DNA of 64,000 bases from Chelatococcus asaccharovorans (GTDB lineage Bacteria; Pseudomonadota; Alphaproteobacteria; Rhizobiales; Beijerinckiaceae): positions 186,001 through 250,000 of the forward strand of contig NZ_QJJK01000003.1 in assembly GCF_003201475.1 (NCBI RefSeq), given 5' to 3'. The notes beneath the pieces are model-generated. The model had not been told where the DNA came from and did not search any database. It saw only the letters and a list, made by a program, of their open reading frames with translations. This document shows positions 37,030-46,771 of this stretch, piece by piece (the stretch's first letter is position 1; each line of letters begins with the position of its first letter). Made by a program: the position numbers and the translations under genes.

Positions 37030-37824
37030 ATGTGCGGTCGCATCATTCAGGCCAGCGAGCCGGAACGTCTCGCCCTCGGCATTGTGCGGGCCGTTGTCGA
37101 ACCGATGTCGCCGCGCTTCAAGGCCCGCTACAACGGCGCGCCCGGCCAGCCGTTATGGGTGCTGCGCGAGCATCCTCAGACCGGTGAATGCAGGCTTGGC
37201 CTCCTGCGTTGGGGCCTTATCCCGTCGTGGTCGCAAGGGCAGACAGGCGGGCGCCGGCCGATCAACGCGAAGGCGGAGACAGTCCACAGCCTGGCGAGTT
37301 TCCGCCAGGCCTTTGCCCATCGGCGTTGTCTCGTACCCGTCGATGGCTTCTTCGAGTGGCAGGCCCTATCGGGCGCGCGGGCCAGGCAGCCCTACGTGAT
37401 CGCCATGCGCCATGCGGCCCCCTTCGCGCTGGCGGGGATCTGGGAGAACTGGCGGCATCCGACGCATAGCTGGGTGCGGACCTTCTGTATCCTGACAACG
37501 CAGGCCAATGCCTGTCTCAAGGCAATCCACGATCGCATGCCGGTGATTATCGGCCCGGATGGCTATGACCGATGGCTGTCGCCGCAGGAGGCTGATCCGC
37601 GTGACATGCTGCGCCCCTATCCGGCCGGCGACATGACCCTCTGGCCGGTATCACGCCGGGTGAATACCCCGGCGAATGACGATGCCGCGCTGATACAGGC
37701 GATCGAGATGCCCGAGCAGGTCGAGAATGTGCAGGCCGAGAATGAGCAGGCCGAGAATGTGCAGGTCGCGAATGAGCCCGCTGAGCCGGATCTGTTCTCT
37801 CCTCTCGCCTCGCCGGCCTTTTGA
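37030..37824 (+). CDS. SOS response-associated peptidase (SRAP/YedK-HMCES family)
   Basis: 264-residue protein that covalently captures abasic sites in single-stranded DNA. The catalytic Cys2 is present (MCGRI), together with NAKAET, whose Glu acts in catalysis, the loop RRCLVPVDGFFEW, and HDRMPVII with the active His. The last 45 residues, after VNTPANDD, are Glu/Asn/Gln-rich direct repeats (ENVQAENEQAENVQ) not part of the fold. Starts 9 bases after the palindromic repeat cluster; no LexA box recognised. Confidence 0.93.
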   Translation: MCGRIIQASEPERLALGIVRAVVEPMSPRFKARYNGAPGQPLWVLREHPQTGECRLGLLRWGLIPSWSQGQTGGRRPINAKAETVHSLASFRQAFAHRRCLVPVDGFFEWQALSGARARQPYVIAMRHAAPFALAGIWENWRHPTHSWVRTFCILTTQANACLKAIHDRMPVIIGPDGYDRWLSPQEADPRDMLRPYPAGDMTLWPVSRRVNTPANDDAALIQAIEMPEQVENVQAENEQAENVQVANEPAEPDLFSPLASPAF

Positions 37825-37951
37825 CGTCAGGATATCTGTCCGGGATGGAGACCGAATGATCGAGCCAGGCCTCGGATGTGGCGCCGGAATGGGCTTCGGA
37901 ACGCGGTGCCCCAGGGCCGCCACTTATCGATATCGCTGCGAGATCTGACGC

Positions 37952-38608
37952 GTGGATCATTTTTTTGCCTCGTTTGAACCATTTTTGCGCGCGCACGGCA
38001 CGCCGGTCGTCGGCCTTGTCCTGTTCTTCGAATCCCTTGGGTTACCACTGCCGGGCGAGTCCCTGCTGGTCGCAGCCGGCATTCTGGCGGCGCGCGGCGA
38101 CCTGTCCCCGGTCGGGTTGTTCCTCTATGCGTGGGTCGGATCGGTCCTCGGCGACAATGCAGGCTATCTCATTGGCCGTCTGGTCGGGCGCCGGGTTCTG
38201 CTGCGTTACGGTGGGCGCGTCGGCCTCACCGAGGACCGTTTCGCGCGCATCGAGGAGGTCTTTGCGCGCTATGGCCCGATCGCCGTCATGTTCGCGCGAT
38301 TCTTCAATATTCTCAGGCAATTGAACGGCGTTGTCGCGGGCGTGGCGGGCATGCGATGGGAACGCTTTCTCATCTTCAACGTCATCGGTGCGGGGCTGTG
38401 GGTTCTCGCCTGGGGTGGGGGCGCCATCCTGTTCGGCCGCCATATGGGCCATGTCGCCGCGATCCTCCACCAGATCGGCCCCTGGCGGGCGAGTGCGCTC
38501 GCGCTCGCAGTGATCGCCGTGGCTGCCGGCATCCTGTGGCTCACACGACGGCGCTCCCGCGGCGCCGGGAAGCCCCTGTCCAACCGTTCGGTTCCGCAGA
38601 AGGATTGA
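37952..38608 (+). CDS. DedA family inner-membrane protein
   Basis: 218 residues, four to five hydrophobic segments, with the DedA/SNARE-associated (VTT) motifs: FFESLGLPLPGESLLVAAG near residue 25, GDNAGYLIGR near 68, RYGPIAVMFARFFNILRQ near 105 and LNGVVAGVAGM. The family takes part in lipid (undecaprenyl phosphate or phosphatidylglycerol) translocation and envelope homeostasis. GTG start at 37952. The basic C-terminal tail RRRSRGAGK lies in the cytoplasm. Confidence 0.92.
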   Translation: MDHFFASFEPFLRAHGTPVVGLVLFFESLGLPLPGESLLVAAGILAARGDLSPVGLFLYAWVGSVLGDNAGYLIGRLVGRRVLLRYGGRVGLTEDRFARIEEVFARYGPIAVMFARFFNILRQLNGVVAGVAGMRWERFLIFNVIGAGLWVLAWGGGAILFGRHMGHVAAILHQIGPWRASALALAVIAVAAGILWLTRRRSRGAGKPLSNRSVPQKD

Positions 38609-38885
38609 TGACATCCGGATGATGGATCAGCCTAAATTTGCTAGCCGGCTGGAGGTCGTCGTGTCATCCTTTCGCCGTATTTGGACGTGCTCCTGATAGG
38701 TGCGTCTTGCGTAAATGCATTTGATTCTGCGTCGAATGTGGATGGACGCTTCAAGGGCTTGTTATCCGCCTGGTGAGGTAGAACTGTCGGAACGGCTGCA
38801 TTTTATGGCTTTCCGGGCAAGGTGGGTTGCGCCATTGCCTGGAGGCCTGTAAATCGGCCAGACCGCAACGACACAGGATGGGCCA

Positions 38886-40010
38886 ATGCCGGTCTTCGAG
38901 AAAACGCCGAGAACGAGCAGCTGTGACGATGTCGCCGATGCCTATCCCGATGTTTCCGAACGTTTTTTCCGGTTGAAGGTTCTGTCCCGGCCCCTGCTGA
39001 AAGGGGCAGCCGCTTCGGCGACGGCCCTCCTTCTCGCCAATTGCAGCGCGCCGCAGCAGCAGGGCTCCAAGATCGATCCGAAATATGGCGTATCACCGAG
39101 CCCGCGTGTTGTAGCCAGTGGCCCTATCCCGAAGGGCGGCGGCCGCGATCACGTGGGGAAGCCCTATACCATCGCCGGCAAGGTCTACCATCCGCGTGAA
39201 GACGCCCGATACTCCCGCGTCGGCCTGGCCTCCTGGTATGGCGATGCCTTCCATGGCCGCAGGACGGCCAATGGCGAGGTCTTCGACAAGCTCTCGATTG
39301 CCGCCGCGCATCCGACCCTCCCGCTTCCGAGCTATGTGCGGGTGACCAATCTCACCAACAACAAATCGATGGTCGTGCGCGTCAATGATCGCGGCCCGTT
39401 CCATGGCAATCGTCTGATCGACGTGTCGTCGCGCGCCGCTGACGCGCTGGGCTTCAAACGCGCCGGCACCGCGCGCGTGCAGGTCGACTATATCGGCCGC
39501 GCGGGGCTCGCAGGCAGCGACGATCGCAAGCTGATTGCGACCTTGACGGATCAAGGGCCGGCCCGCCTTCCGGGTGGCTCGACCGCGCCGGTGATGGTCG
39601 CCCGCGCCGAGCCGGCGAGGCCCCAGGCGCTCGCTTTCAATCCGCGGCAGGAGCCACCGCCGGCCGCACCACGCATCGAGCGGGTGGCCTATGCCGCGCC
39701 GGTCGCCACGCCTGCTCCCGCCGCGGCAGCGGTGCAGTCCTTCGCGACGGCTCCTGTGCCGAGCCAGGGACGCGTTGTCACGAATATCCCGCTTCCGCCC
39801 GAGCGGCCGTTTGACCTTGGCCGGGCGACCCGCGCCACCCCCGCAGGGCCTCAGCGCCAGGCTGTGAACCAGTCCACCCGTCCGACCAGGGCGGCCGCGC
39901 TGTTCTTCGCCGAGGCCGAGCCGTTGCCGAACGTTTTTCGCGCAACCGGCGGATTTACCGAAACAACCTCGCAAAGGTTTGTTTCCTTCAAATCAAGTTC
40001 GGTCGAGTAA
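38886..40010 (+). CDS. rlpA: RlpA-like septal ring lytic transglycosylase, lipoprotein
   Basis: 374 residues. An unusually long basic N-terminus is followed by a hydrophobic ASATALLLANCSAP; Cys53 is the likely lipidated residue although the preceding Asn is atypical for a lipobox. The double-psi beta-barrel holds VGLASWYGDAFHGRRTANGE near residue 112 (shortened to SWYGDAFHG) and VRVNDRGPF with the catalytic Asp. The Pro/Ala-rich C-terminal 170 residues show no SPOR domain, which many RlpA proteins use to find septal glycan. 277 bp upstream without a gene. Confidence 0.88.
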   Translation: MPVFEKTPRTSSCDDVADAYPDVSERFFRLKVLSRPLLKGAAASATALLLANCSAPQQQGSKIDPKYGVSPSPRVVASGPIPKGGGRDHVGKPYTIAGKVYHPREDARYSRVGLASWYGDAFHGRRTANGEVFDKLSIAAAHPTLPLPSYVRVTNLTNNKSMVVRVNDRGPFHGNRLIDVSSRAADALGFKRAGTARVQVDYIGRAGLAGSDDRKLIATLTDQGPARLPGGSTAPVMVARAEPARPQALAFNPRQEPPPAAPRIERVAYAAPVATPAPAAAAVQSFATAPVPSQGRVVTNIPLPPERPFDLGRATRATPAGPQRQAVNQSTRPTRAAALFFAEAEPLPNVFRATGGFTETTSQRFVSFKSSSVE

Positions 40011-40037
40011 GTTTCCCCCCTCCTGTTGATTTCAGGG

Positions 40038-40064
40038 AACGCCCGGAGCAAGATTCCGGGCGTT
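40038..40064 (+). terminator. Terminator hairpin after rlpA
   Basis: AACGCCCGGA-GCAAGAT-TCCGGGCGTT, perfect 10-bp arms and 7-base loop, 27 bases after the rlpA stop. The T-run is missing after the stem. Confidence 0.6.
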
Positions 40065-40200
40065 GCATGGTGATGGGGGGAGTGCGGCTATGTCGTGCGT
40101 ATCGAACAGCTGGCGCTCGAAGCTGAGACATCACGCATCGCGCGGGATCCGTGCGACGGTTCCTTGCCCGTCCTCCGGAAGGCCCCTTCGCGGAGGCCGA

Positions 40201-41388
40201 GTGACGCAGGCGATTGGTGCAACCGTCGGCCATGCGGCGCGCATCGCAGGCTTGGTCCTGGTCATGACGGGCATGGCCGCCGCCCAGGATCTCCGGACGG
40301 CCGCCCCCTTCGCCCTGCTCATGGACTATGGATCGGGCACGATTCTTTACGAGAAGGCGGCCGACACGCTCATGATTCCGGCCAGCATGGCCAAAGTCAT
40401 GACCGCCGAACTGCTTTTCCGCGAGATCAAGGAAGGGCGCATCACGTTCGATACCGAGTTCGTGGTGTCGGAGAATGCCTGGCGCCGCGGCGGCGCGCCG
40501 TCCGGCGGTTCTGCGATGTATGCGGAGCTCGGCAGCTCGGTAAAGGTTATCGATCTGATGCAGGGGCTCGCGATCCAGTCCGGCAATGACGCGGCGATCG
40601 TCATTGCTGAGGGCATCGCCGGCAACGAGGCCAATTTCGCGCGGATGATGACCGATCGCGCCCGTGAACTCGGCCTTTCGCGCTCCACCTTTATGAACGC
40701 GACCGGCCTCGATGATCCCGACCAGCGCACCACCGCCCGCGACCTCGCCTTGCTGACCGCCCATATCATCCGGACTTACCCCGATCTCTATGCCTATTTC
40801 GGGAAACCGGAATTCACCTGGAACAAGATCCGGCAGCTCAATCGCAACCCGCTGATCGCCATGAGCATTGGCGCCGATGGCGTCAAGACGGGCTATCTCA
40901 AGGACGCCGGCTACGGGGTCATCGGGTCGGCGGTCAGTGGCGGGCGCCGGCTCATCGTCGTCGTCAACGGCCTGAAGACGGCGAAGGACCGGGCGGACGA
41001 TGCACGGCGCTTGCTCGACTGGGGGTTCCGCTCCTTCGAGACGCGCCGCCTGTTCGGCGCCAATGTGGAGGTGGGCGAGGCGGATGTCTATGGCGGCGCA
41101 GAAGGCAGCGTCGGCCTGGTATCCGTCAATCCGATCGAGATTCTCATCCCGCGTGGCTCGGCCGACAAGCTTGTGGGGAAGATCGTCTATACCGGACCAT
41201 TGATGCCGCCGGTCGCTGCGGGTAAGGAAGTGGCACGCTTCAAGGTGACGCGCGGCGACGTCGAGGTCCTCGATATCCCGCTCGTCACGGCGCGGGCGGT
41301 CGAGAAGGGGAGCGTTTCCCAGCGGGCATTCAGTGCGATGTTCGAATTGTCGACCGGCTTCATCCGCGACGCGTTCAAGAAGCTATAG
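40201..41388 (+). CDS. D-alanyl-D-alanine carboxypeptidase (PBP5/6 type)
   Basis: 395-residue penicillin-binding protein that trims the terminal D-Ala of peptidoglycan stem peptides. All three active-site motifs are present: PASMAKVM (SxxK), QSGNDAA (SxN) and GVKTGYL (KTG). The C-terminal beta-rich domain and amphipathic ending FIRDAFKKL would anchor it to the outer face of the inner membrane. GTG start at 40201 is chosen because GGAGG lies 6 bases upstream and a signal peptide ending MTGMAAAQ follows; earlier in-frame starts add a non-signal stretch. Confidence 0.92.
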   Translation: MTQAIGATVGHAARIAGLVLVMTGMAAAQDLRTAAPFALLMDYGSGTILYEKAADTLMIPASMAKVMTAELLFREIKEGRITFDTEFVVSENAWRRGGAPSGGSAMYAELGSSVKVIDLMQGLAIQSGNDAAIVIAEGIAGNEANFARMMTDRARELGLSRSTFMNATGLDDPDQRTTARDLALLTAHIIRTYPDLYAYFGKPEFTWNKIRQLNRNPLIAMSIGADGVKTGYLKDAGYGVIGSAVSGGRRLIVVVNGLKTAKDRADDARRLLDWGFRSFETRRLFGANVEVGEADVYGGAEGSVGLVSVNPIEILIPRGSADKLVGKIVYTGPLMPPVAAGKEVARFKVTRGDVEVLDIPLVTARAVEKGSVSQRAFSAMFELSTGFIRDAFKKL

Positions 41389-41425
41389 ATCCGGACCCTT
41401 TTTGGTACAGCAGGCAGCGGAGCGC

Positions 41426-42130
41426 ATGGCGAAGGCACCCTTCATCACCTTCGAAGGCGGGGAGGGAGCCGGCAAGTCCACGCAGATCCGGCGATTGGCG
41501 GCCCATCTCCAGACGCTTGGCATCGATGCCGTGATGACACGGGAACCTGGCGGCTCCCCGAAGGCCGAGCGCATTCGGGCGTTGCTGCTGTCGGGGGCTG
41601 CCAAACGGTTCGGCACCCTCGCGGAGGCCGTCCTGTTCTCTGCAGCGCGCATCGACCATATCGATACCCTGATCGCGCCGGCTCTGGCGCGGGGCACCTG
41701 GGTGCTGTGCGACCGCTTCATCGATTCGACGCGGGTCTACCAGGGCGCGTCGGGCGACGTCGATCCCCGGCAGATCGCAATCCTCGAGCGGGTCGTGGCG
41801 GGCGATATCATGCCGGACCTGACCTTCATCCTCGATCTGCCGCCGGAGGTCGGGCTGGCGCGCGCCGGCGCGCGGGCCGGCGCCGATAGCGCCAGCGACC
41901 GTTTCGAGGCCGAGGGGCTTGCCTTCCACGAGACATTGCGCGCGGCTTTTCTGGCCATCGCTGCCGCCGAGCCGAAGCGCTGTGTCGTCATCGACGCCAC
42001 GGGCGACGAAGAGGCGGTCGAGACGGCGATCTGGAGCGCGGTGGTCGAACGCCTTGATGTCCCGGACGCGGCGCCGGCCAAGGTGGCGCACAACGACGAC
42101 GGAGAGCGGGGGCGGCGTGTCACAACCTGA
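41426..42130 (+). CDS. tmk: Thymidylate kinase
   Basis: 234 residues; phosphorylates dTMP to dTDP. P-loop FEGGEGAGKST near residue 9, the dTMP-binding CDRFIDSTRVYQG near 96, and a lid region RAGARAGADSASDRFE. ATG at 41426 with GGAG 5 bases upstream. The C-terminus overlaps the holB start by 14 bases. First gene of the tmk-holB-metG-tatD-MBL operon, a standard alphaproteobacterial order. Confidence 0.95.
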   Translation: MAKAPFITFEGGEGAGKSTQIRRLAAHLQTLGIDAVMTREPGGSPKAERIRALLLSGAAKRFGTLAEAVLFSAARIDHIDTLIAPALARGTWVLCDRFIDSTRVYQGASGDVDPRQIAILERVVAGDIMPDLTFILDLPPEVGLARAGARAGADSASDRFEAEGLAFHETLRAAFLAIAAAEPKRCVVIDATGDEEAVETAIWSAVVERLDVPDAAPAKVAHNDDGERGRRVTT

Positions 42131-43181
42131 TGGAATCGAGGCCGATCGCTATCTGGATTGCCCCCATCCGCGCGAGCAGACCGACCTCGTCGGTCATGCG
42201 GCGTCGGAAACCGCCTTTCTCGACGCCTTCCGGAGCGGGCGCCTGCACCATGCCTGGCTGATCGGCGGGCCACAGGGCATCGGCAAGGCGACCTTCGCCT
42301 ATCGCGCGGCGCGTTTTCTGCTGGCGAACCCGGATCCCTCCGCGCCAGCCGTCGCGCGCGCCACGGATCTTGGCGTGGATCCGGACCATCCCGCGGCGCG
42401 CCGGGTGGCCGCCCTTTCGCATCCCGATCTCGTGGTGCTGCGGCGCACGCCCGGCACGGACAAGAAGGGACCGTCCGCCTTCATCCCGATCGATGCCGTG
42501 CGGCGGGCGCTCGCCGTCTTCGGAACGACCGCCGGCGCCGGCGGCTACCGCGTGGCGATCGTCGACAGCGTTGAAGATCTCAATGCGGCCAGTGCCAATG
42601 CGTTGCTCAAGGTCGTGGAAGAGCCGCCGCCGCGTTCCGTGTTCCTCATCGTTGCCCATGCCCCGGGACGCACGATGGCAACCTTGCGCTCGCGCTGCCG
42701 CAAGATGACCATGCGGCCGCTGGCCGCCGACGATGTGGCAACCGTCCTGACAAAGCTGGATGGCGAAGCCGATGCGGCGGCCGTGCGCCAGGCGGCAGTC
42801 ATGGCTGGTGGTTCCGTGCGCACGGCGCTCAGGCTGATCGACCCGGACGTCATCGCGCTCGTCGAGCGGGTCCGGCGCATGCTCGCCCGTTTGCCCGAGG
42901 AAGACGTCGCCGAACTCTACAGCCTCGCCGAACAGCTTTCCGGGCGTGCGGACGAGGAGCGATTCGCGACCTTCCTGACAACGGTCGGCGAATGGATCGG
43001 CGGGCGCGTACACAGCGAGGCGGCGGGCGGTGCCTCACGCCTTGCGCCACTCGTGGAGGTATGGGACAAAGGCCTCCGCGCGGCGCGCGACGTCCAGGTT
43101 CTGAATCTCGATCGTCGCCCGTTCGTATTCTCCCTTTTCGGCGACCTCGCGGAGGCCGTTCGGCGCTCCAGCGCCGCGTGA
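42117..43181 (+). CDS. holB: DNA polymerase III subunit delta'
   Basis: 354-residue clamp-loader subunit. P-loop-like [16 protein letters not shown] near residue 42 and the sensor/SRC region [14 protein letters not shown] near 190; [13 protein letters not shown]-type sequence [14 protein letters not shown] precedes it. GTG start at 42117, overlapping tmk by 14 bases, with a GGAGAGCGGGGG purine-rich leader. No ATG gives a better start. Confidence 0.92.
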   Translation: MSQPDGIEADRYLDCPHPREQTDLVGHAASETAFLDAFRSGRLHHAWLIGGPQGIGKATFAYRAARFLLANPDPSAPAVARATDLGVDPDHPAARRVAALSHPDLVVLRRTPGTDKKGPSAFIPIDAVRRALAVFGTTAGAGGYRVAIVDSVEDLNAASANALLKVVEEPPPRSVFLIVAHAPGRTMATLRSRCRKMTMRPLAADDVATVLTKLDGEADAAAVRQAAVMAGGSVRTALRLIDPDVIALVERVRRMLARLPEEDVAELYSLAEQLSGRADEERFATFLTTVGEWIGGRVHSEAAGGASRLAPLVEVWDKGLRAARDVQVLNLDRRPFVFSLFGDLAEAVRRSSAA

Positions 43182-43213
43182 GCCATGATGGTGTCGCCTC
43201 GGATGGTTGGCGC

Positions 43214-44776
43214 ATGGCCGAGACTTTCTACATCACGACCCCGATCTTCTACCCGAATGGTGCGCCGCATATCGGTCACGCCTATACGGTAATTGCGACC
43301 GACGCGCTGGCGCGCTTCCAGCGGCTCGACGGCAAGGACGTCCTGTTCCTGTCCGGCACCGACGAGCACGGGCTGAAGATGCAGCAGACCGCGGAGAAGG
43401 AAGGCGTGACGGCGAGGGCGCTCGCCGACCGCAACTCGGCGGTCTTCCAGTCTCTGCTGAAGCACCTCGACTGCTCCAACGACGATTTCATCCGCACCAC
43501 CGAGCCGCGCCATTATGAATCCTGCCAGGCGATCTGGAAGGCGATGGCCGCCAATGGCGACATCTATCTCGATCGCTACGCCGGCTGGTATTCCGTGCGC
43601 CAGGAAGCCTATTTCGAGGAGGGTGAGACCACACTCGGCGAGGACGGCGTGCGGCGCGAGCCGCTCGGCTCCCCGGTGGAGTGGAACGAGGAGGAAAGCT
43701 ATTTCTTCCGCCTGTCCGCCTATCAGGATCGCCTGCTCGCCTTCTACGAAGCTCATCCGGACTTCATCGGCCCCACCGAGCGCCGCAACGAGGTCATCAG
43801 CTTCGTTAAATCGGGCCTGCGCGACCTCTCGGTGTCCCGCACCACCTTCGACTGGGGCGTGCCAGTGCCCGACGATCCCAAACACGTCATGTATGTGTGG
43901 GTGGACGCCCTGACCAACTACATCACGGCGGCCGGCTATCCCGACAAGGCGGCGCCGAAATGGCGGTACTGGCCTGCGAACGCGCATATCATCGGCAAGG
44001 ATATCCTGCGCTTTCACGCGGTCTATTGGCCGGCCTTCCTGATGGCGGCCGGCGTCGAGCCGCCGAAGCGTGTCTTCGCGCATGGCTTCCTGTTCAACCG
44101 CGGCGAGAAGATGTCGAAGTCGGTCGGCAATGTGATCGACCCCTTCGCACTGGTGGAACGCTACGGTCTTGACCAGGTGCGCTATTTCTTCCTGCGGGAC
44201 GTGCCCTTCGGTCAGGACGGCAGCTACAGCCATGAGGCCATCGTCAATCGCACCAATGCCGATCTCGCCAATGATCTCGGCAATCTCGCCCAGCGTTCGC
44301 TGTCGATGATCGCCAAGAACTGCGAGGGCAAGGTGCCGGCACCTTCGGCCTTCACGCCGGCGGACGAGGCGCTTCTGGCTGATGTCGACGGGCTGTTGGC
44401 GAAGGCGCGAGCGGCCATGACGGATTTTGCGCTGCACAGCCTCCTGGCGGAAACCTGGGCCGTGGTGGCGGAGGCCAACCGCTATTTCGCCTCCCAGGAG
44501 CCGTGGATACTGCGCAAGACCGATCCTGCCCGCATGGCAACGGTGCTCTATGTGACGGCCGAAGTCTTGCGGCAGGTGGCTATCCTGGCGCAGCCTGTCA
44601 CACCGCATGCAGCCGCCAAGCTGCTCGACCTGCTCGCGGTGCCCGCCGAGGCGCGCGCCTTCACGGCGCTCGGACCCGTCGGCCGTCTCGCGCAGGGCGG
44701 CGCCTTGCCGGCGCCCGCGCCGATCTTCCCGCGCTATATCGAGCCGGAGGCGGCAAGCGAGGGTCAAAACGCGTGA
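43214..44776 (+). CDS. metG: Methionine--tRNA ligase
   Basis: 520-residue class I synthetase. HIGH motif as [13 protein letters not shown] as EKMSKSVGN near residue 303, and the catalytic-domain phrase [14 protein letters not shown]. It lacks the C-terminal EMAP-type tRNA-binding domain found in the longer bacterial form. Start ATG at 43214. The stop overlaps the GTG start of tatD (GTGA). Confidence 0.96.
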   Translation: MAETFYITTPIFYPNGAPHIGHAYTVIATDALARFQRLDGKDVLFLSGTDEHGLKMQQTAEKEGVTARALADRNSAVFQSLLKHLDCSNDDFIRTTEPRHYESCQAIWKAMAANGDIYLDRYAGWYSVRQEAYFEEGETTLGEDGVRREPLGSPVEWNEEESYFFRLSAYQDRLLAFYEAHPDFIGPTERRNEVISFVKSGLRDLSVSRTTFDWGVPVPDDPKHVMYVWVDALTNYITAAGYPDKAAPKWRYWPANAHIIGKDILRFHAVYWPAFLMAAGVEPPKRVFAHGFLFNRGEKMSKSVGNVIDPFALVERYGLDQVRYFFLRDVPFGQDGSYSHEAIVNRTNADLANDLGNLAQRSLSMIAKNCEGKVPAPSAFTPADEALLADVDGLLAKARAAMTDFALHSLLAETWAVVAEANRYFASQEPWILRKTDPARMATVLYVTAEVLRQVAILAQPVTPHAAAKLLDLLAVPAEARAFTALGPVGRLAQGGALPAPAPIFPRYIEPEAASEGQNA

Positions 44777-45588
44777 CGGTCAAGCTCGTCGATAGCCATT
44801 GTCACCTCGACTATTACGAGACCGATCGCGCGGCGATCCTGGCGCGTGCCCAGGCGGCCGGCGTCGGGCGCCTCGTGACGATCTCGACCCGGGTCGCTCA
44901 TTTCGACACCTATCGCGACCTGGCCGAGCGCAACCCGGGCGTGTTCTTCTCGGTGGGGACGCATCCCCATCAGGTCGGCGAGGAGCCCGACGTGCCCGCC
45001 GCGCGCCTCGTCGCGCTCTCGGCCCATCCGCGCTGCATCGCCATCGGGGAGGCCGGTCTCGACTATTTCTACGACCGCAACCCGCGCGACCTGCAGCAGG
45101 CGGTCTTCCGCACCCATATCGCGGCGGCGCGCGAGAGCGGGCTGCCGCTCGTCATCCATGCGCGGTCGGCCGACGAGGACATGATCGCGATCCTGCGGGA
45201 CGAGATGCGTGCAGGCGCCTTCACGGCGGTGCTGCATTGCTTCTCGTCGGGCCGGGAACTCGCCGAAGTCGGGTTGGAGCTTGGGCTCTATCTCTCCTTC
45301 TCCGGCATCCTGACCTTCCGCCGGTCCGAGGATCTCAGGGCGATTGCCGCGATCGTGCCGCTGGAGCGGCTTCTGGTGGAGACGGATGCGCCCTATCTCG
45401 CCCCGGAGCCGTTCCGCGGCAAACGCAACGAACCGGCGCATGTGGGCCTGACCGCGCGCGTTCTGGCCGCGGTGAAGGGGATCGCGGAGGCTGCCCTGAT
45501 TGAGGCGACGACCGCCAATTTCGAACGCCTTTTCGCGAAGGTCGGCCGGGACGAACTCATCGCCAATCCGGAAGGAAGCGCCGCGTGA
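44773..45588 (+). CDS. tatD: TatD family metal-dependent hydrolase
   Basis: 271-residue TIM-barrel DNase-type hydrolase. Metal ligands appear in [39 protein letters not shown] and [12 protein letters not shown]. Start GTG overlaps the metG stop; the open frame upstream lies inside metG. The family has 3'-5' exonuclease activity and is nearly always next to metG/holB, though the physiological substrate is unsettled. Confidence 0.94.
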   Translation: MTVKLVDSHCHLDYYETDRAAILARAQAAGVGRLVTISTRVAHFDTYRDLAERNPGVFFSVGTHPHQVGEEPDVPAARLVALSAHPRCIAIGEAGLDYFYDRNPRDLQQAVFRTHIAAARESGLPLVIHARSADEDMIAILRDEMRAGAFTAVLHCFSSGRELAEVGLELGLYLSFSGILTFRRSEDLRAIAAIVPLERLLVETDAPYLAPEPFRGKRNEPAHVGLTARVLAAVKGIAEAALIEATTANFERLFAKVGRDELIANPEGSAA

Positions 45589-46397
45589 CCATGACCGTCA
45601 CTGTGCTCGGCTGTGGATCGTCGGGCGGCGTGCCGCGCGTGGGCGGCGGCATGGGAGGCGGCTGGGGCGCCTGCGACCCCGACGAACCGCGCAACCGGCG
45701 CAGGCGCTGTTCCGTCCTGGTCGAGCGACGCGGCAGCGCGGGCGTGACCCGCGTCCTCATCGACACCTCGCCGGATCTGCGGGAGCAGCTCCTGTCCGCG
45801 AATGTCGACCATCTCGATGGCGTGCTGTATACGCACCAGCACGCGGATCATACCCACGGCATCGACGACTTGAGGCCGCTGTCGCTGCGCATGCGCCGGC
45901 CGATCGACGTCTATGCCAACCGCGCGACGGGTGATTTCCTGCGCGAGACCTTCGGCTATTGTTTCGCGACGCCGCTCGACAGTGAATATCCGCCTTTCCT
46001 GATCGAGCATTCGCTCGAGGCGGGACGGGCTACGGTCATCGCGGGGGCGGGCGGCCCCATCACGGCCATGCCCTTCGCCATGCAGCACGGCCGTCTCGAA
46101 GCCTACGGCTTTCGCATCGGTGACTTCGCCTATGCGACCGACATCAACCATATGCCCGAGGCGAGCCTTCCCTATGTCATGGGGCTCGACGTCCTTATCC
46201 TGGACGCGCTGCGCTATACACCGCACCCCACGCATTTCAGTGTTCCGGAGGCGCTCGCCCTCATCGCGCGCGTCACGCCCCGGCGCGCCTTCCTGACGAA
46301 TCTCCACAACGATCTCGACTATGCCAAGCTCGCCGGTGAGTTGCCGGTATCGGTCGCGCCGGCTTACGACGGGCTGTCGATCACGATTGCCAACTGA
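45585..46397 (+). CDS. MBL fold metallo-hydrolase (PhnP-like)
   Basis: 270 residues with the metallo-beta-lactamase signature THQHADHTHGIDDL near residue 80 and VLGCGSSGGVPRVG at the N-terminus, as in PhnP/RNase Z-like phosphodiesterases. ATDINHMPE and DALRYTPHPTHFSV supply later metal ligands. GTG start overlaps the tatD stop (GTGA); an ATG two codons later is an alternative. Conserved neighbour of tatD in alphaproteobacteria; a cyclic phosphodiester substrate is likely. Confidence 0.92.
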   Translation: MTMTVTVLGCGSSGGVPRVGGGMGGGWGACDPDEPRNRRRRCSVLVERRGSAGVTRVLIDTSPDLREQLLSANVDHLDGVLYTHQHADHTHGIDDLRPLSLRMRRPIDVYANRATGDFLRETFGYCFATPLDSEYPPFLIEHSLEAGRATVIAGAGGPITAMPFAMQHGRLEAYGFRIGDFAYATDINHMPEASLPYVMGLDVLILDALRYTPHPTHFSVPEALALIARVTPRRAFLTNLHNDLDYAKLAGELPVSVAPAYDGLSITIAN

Positions 46398-46771
46398 GCG
46401 GATATCGCACCGCGCGGCGCTGCGGCCGAACAATCAGGCATCGCGATCGTTCAAGGCGCCGCCGCGCCTCTGCGCGGCACGAAGCGCCGGCGTCCAGTGG
46501 CCGCATAGACCTCCACTGATGCGCAAGGCCGCTTTGCCGGCTGATGGCGATGCTTTTGTTCGTAAACTGTTGAGATAACGTCCGACTTGCCCCCACCGCG
46601 AGGCCGTCTGCACAGGCTGCATTGCCGCGAGGCTCCATTCGCCCATCATTGATTGTACCGCGTTGGCGTATACAGCTCCAGCGTGTTTTGGTCGAGACAT
46701 GGACGGACATGCGGTGCGACAGGCCATTCCGGACTCCCAAGTCCGATGGAGCTGAGAGGAACTCGCCTGCC
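46398..46771. other. 374-bp intergenic region before the porin-like gene
   Basis: No gene seen. A hairpin CGGACT-CCCA-AGTCCG at 46730-46745 lies 26 bases before the next start codon and could affect its translation. No convincing promoter pair was found. Confidence 0.45.

Noticed and set aside
40063-40200. Longer N-terminus for the D,D-carboxypeptidase starting near 40063 or 40090
   Set aside because: The added residues are not a signal peptide and overlap the rlpA terminator; the GTG at 40201 has a strong ribosome site and proper signal sequence.
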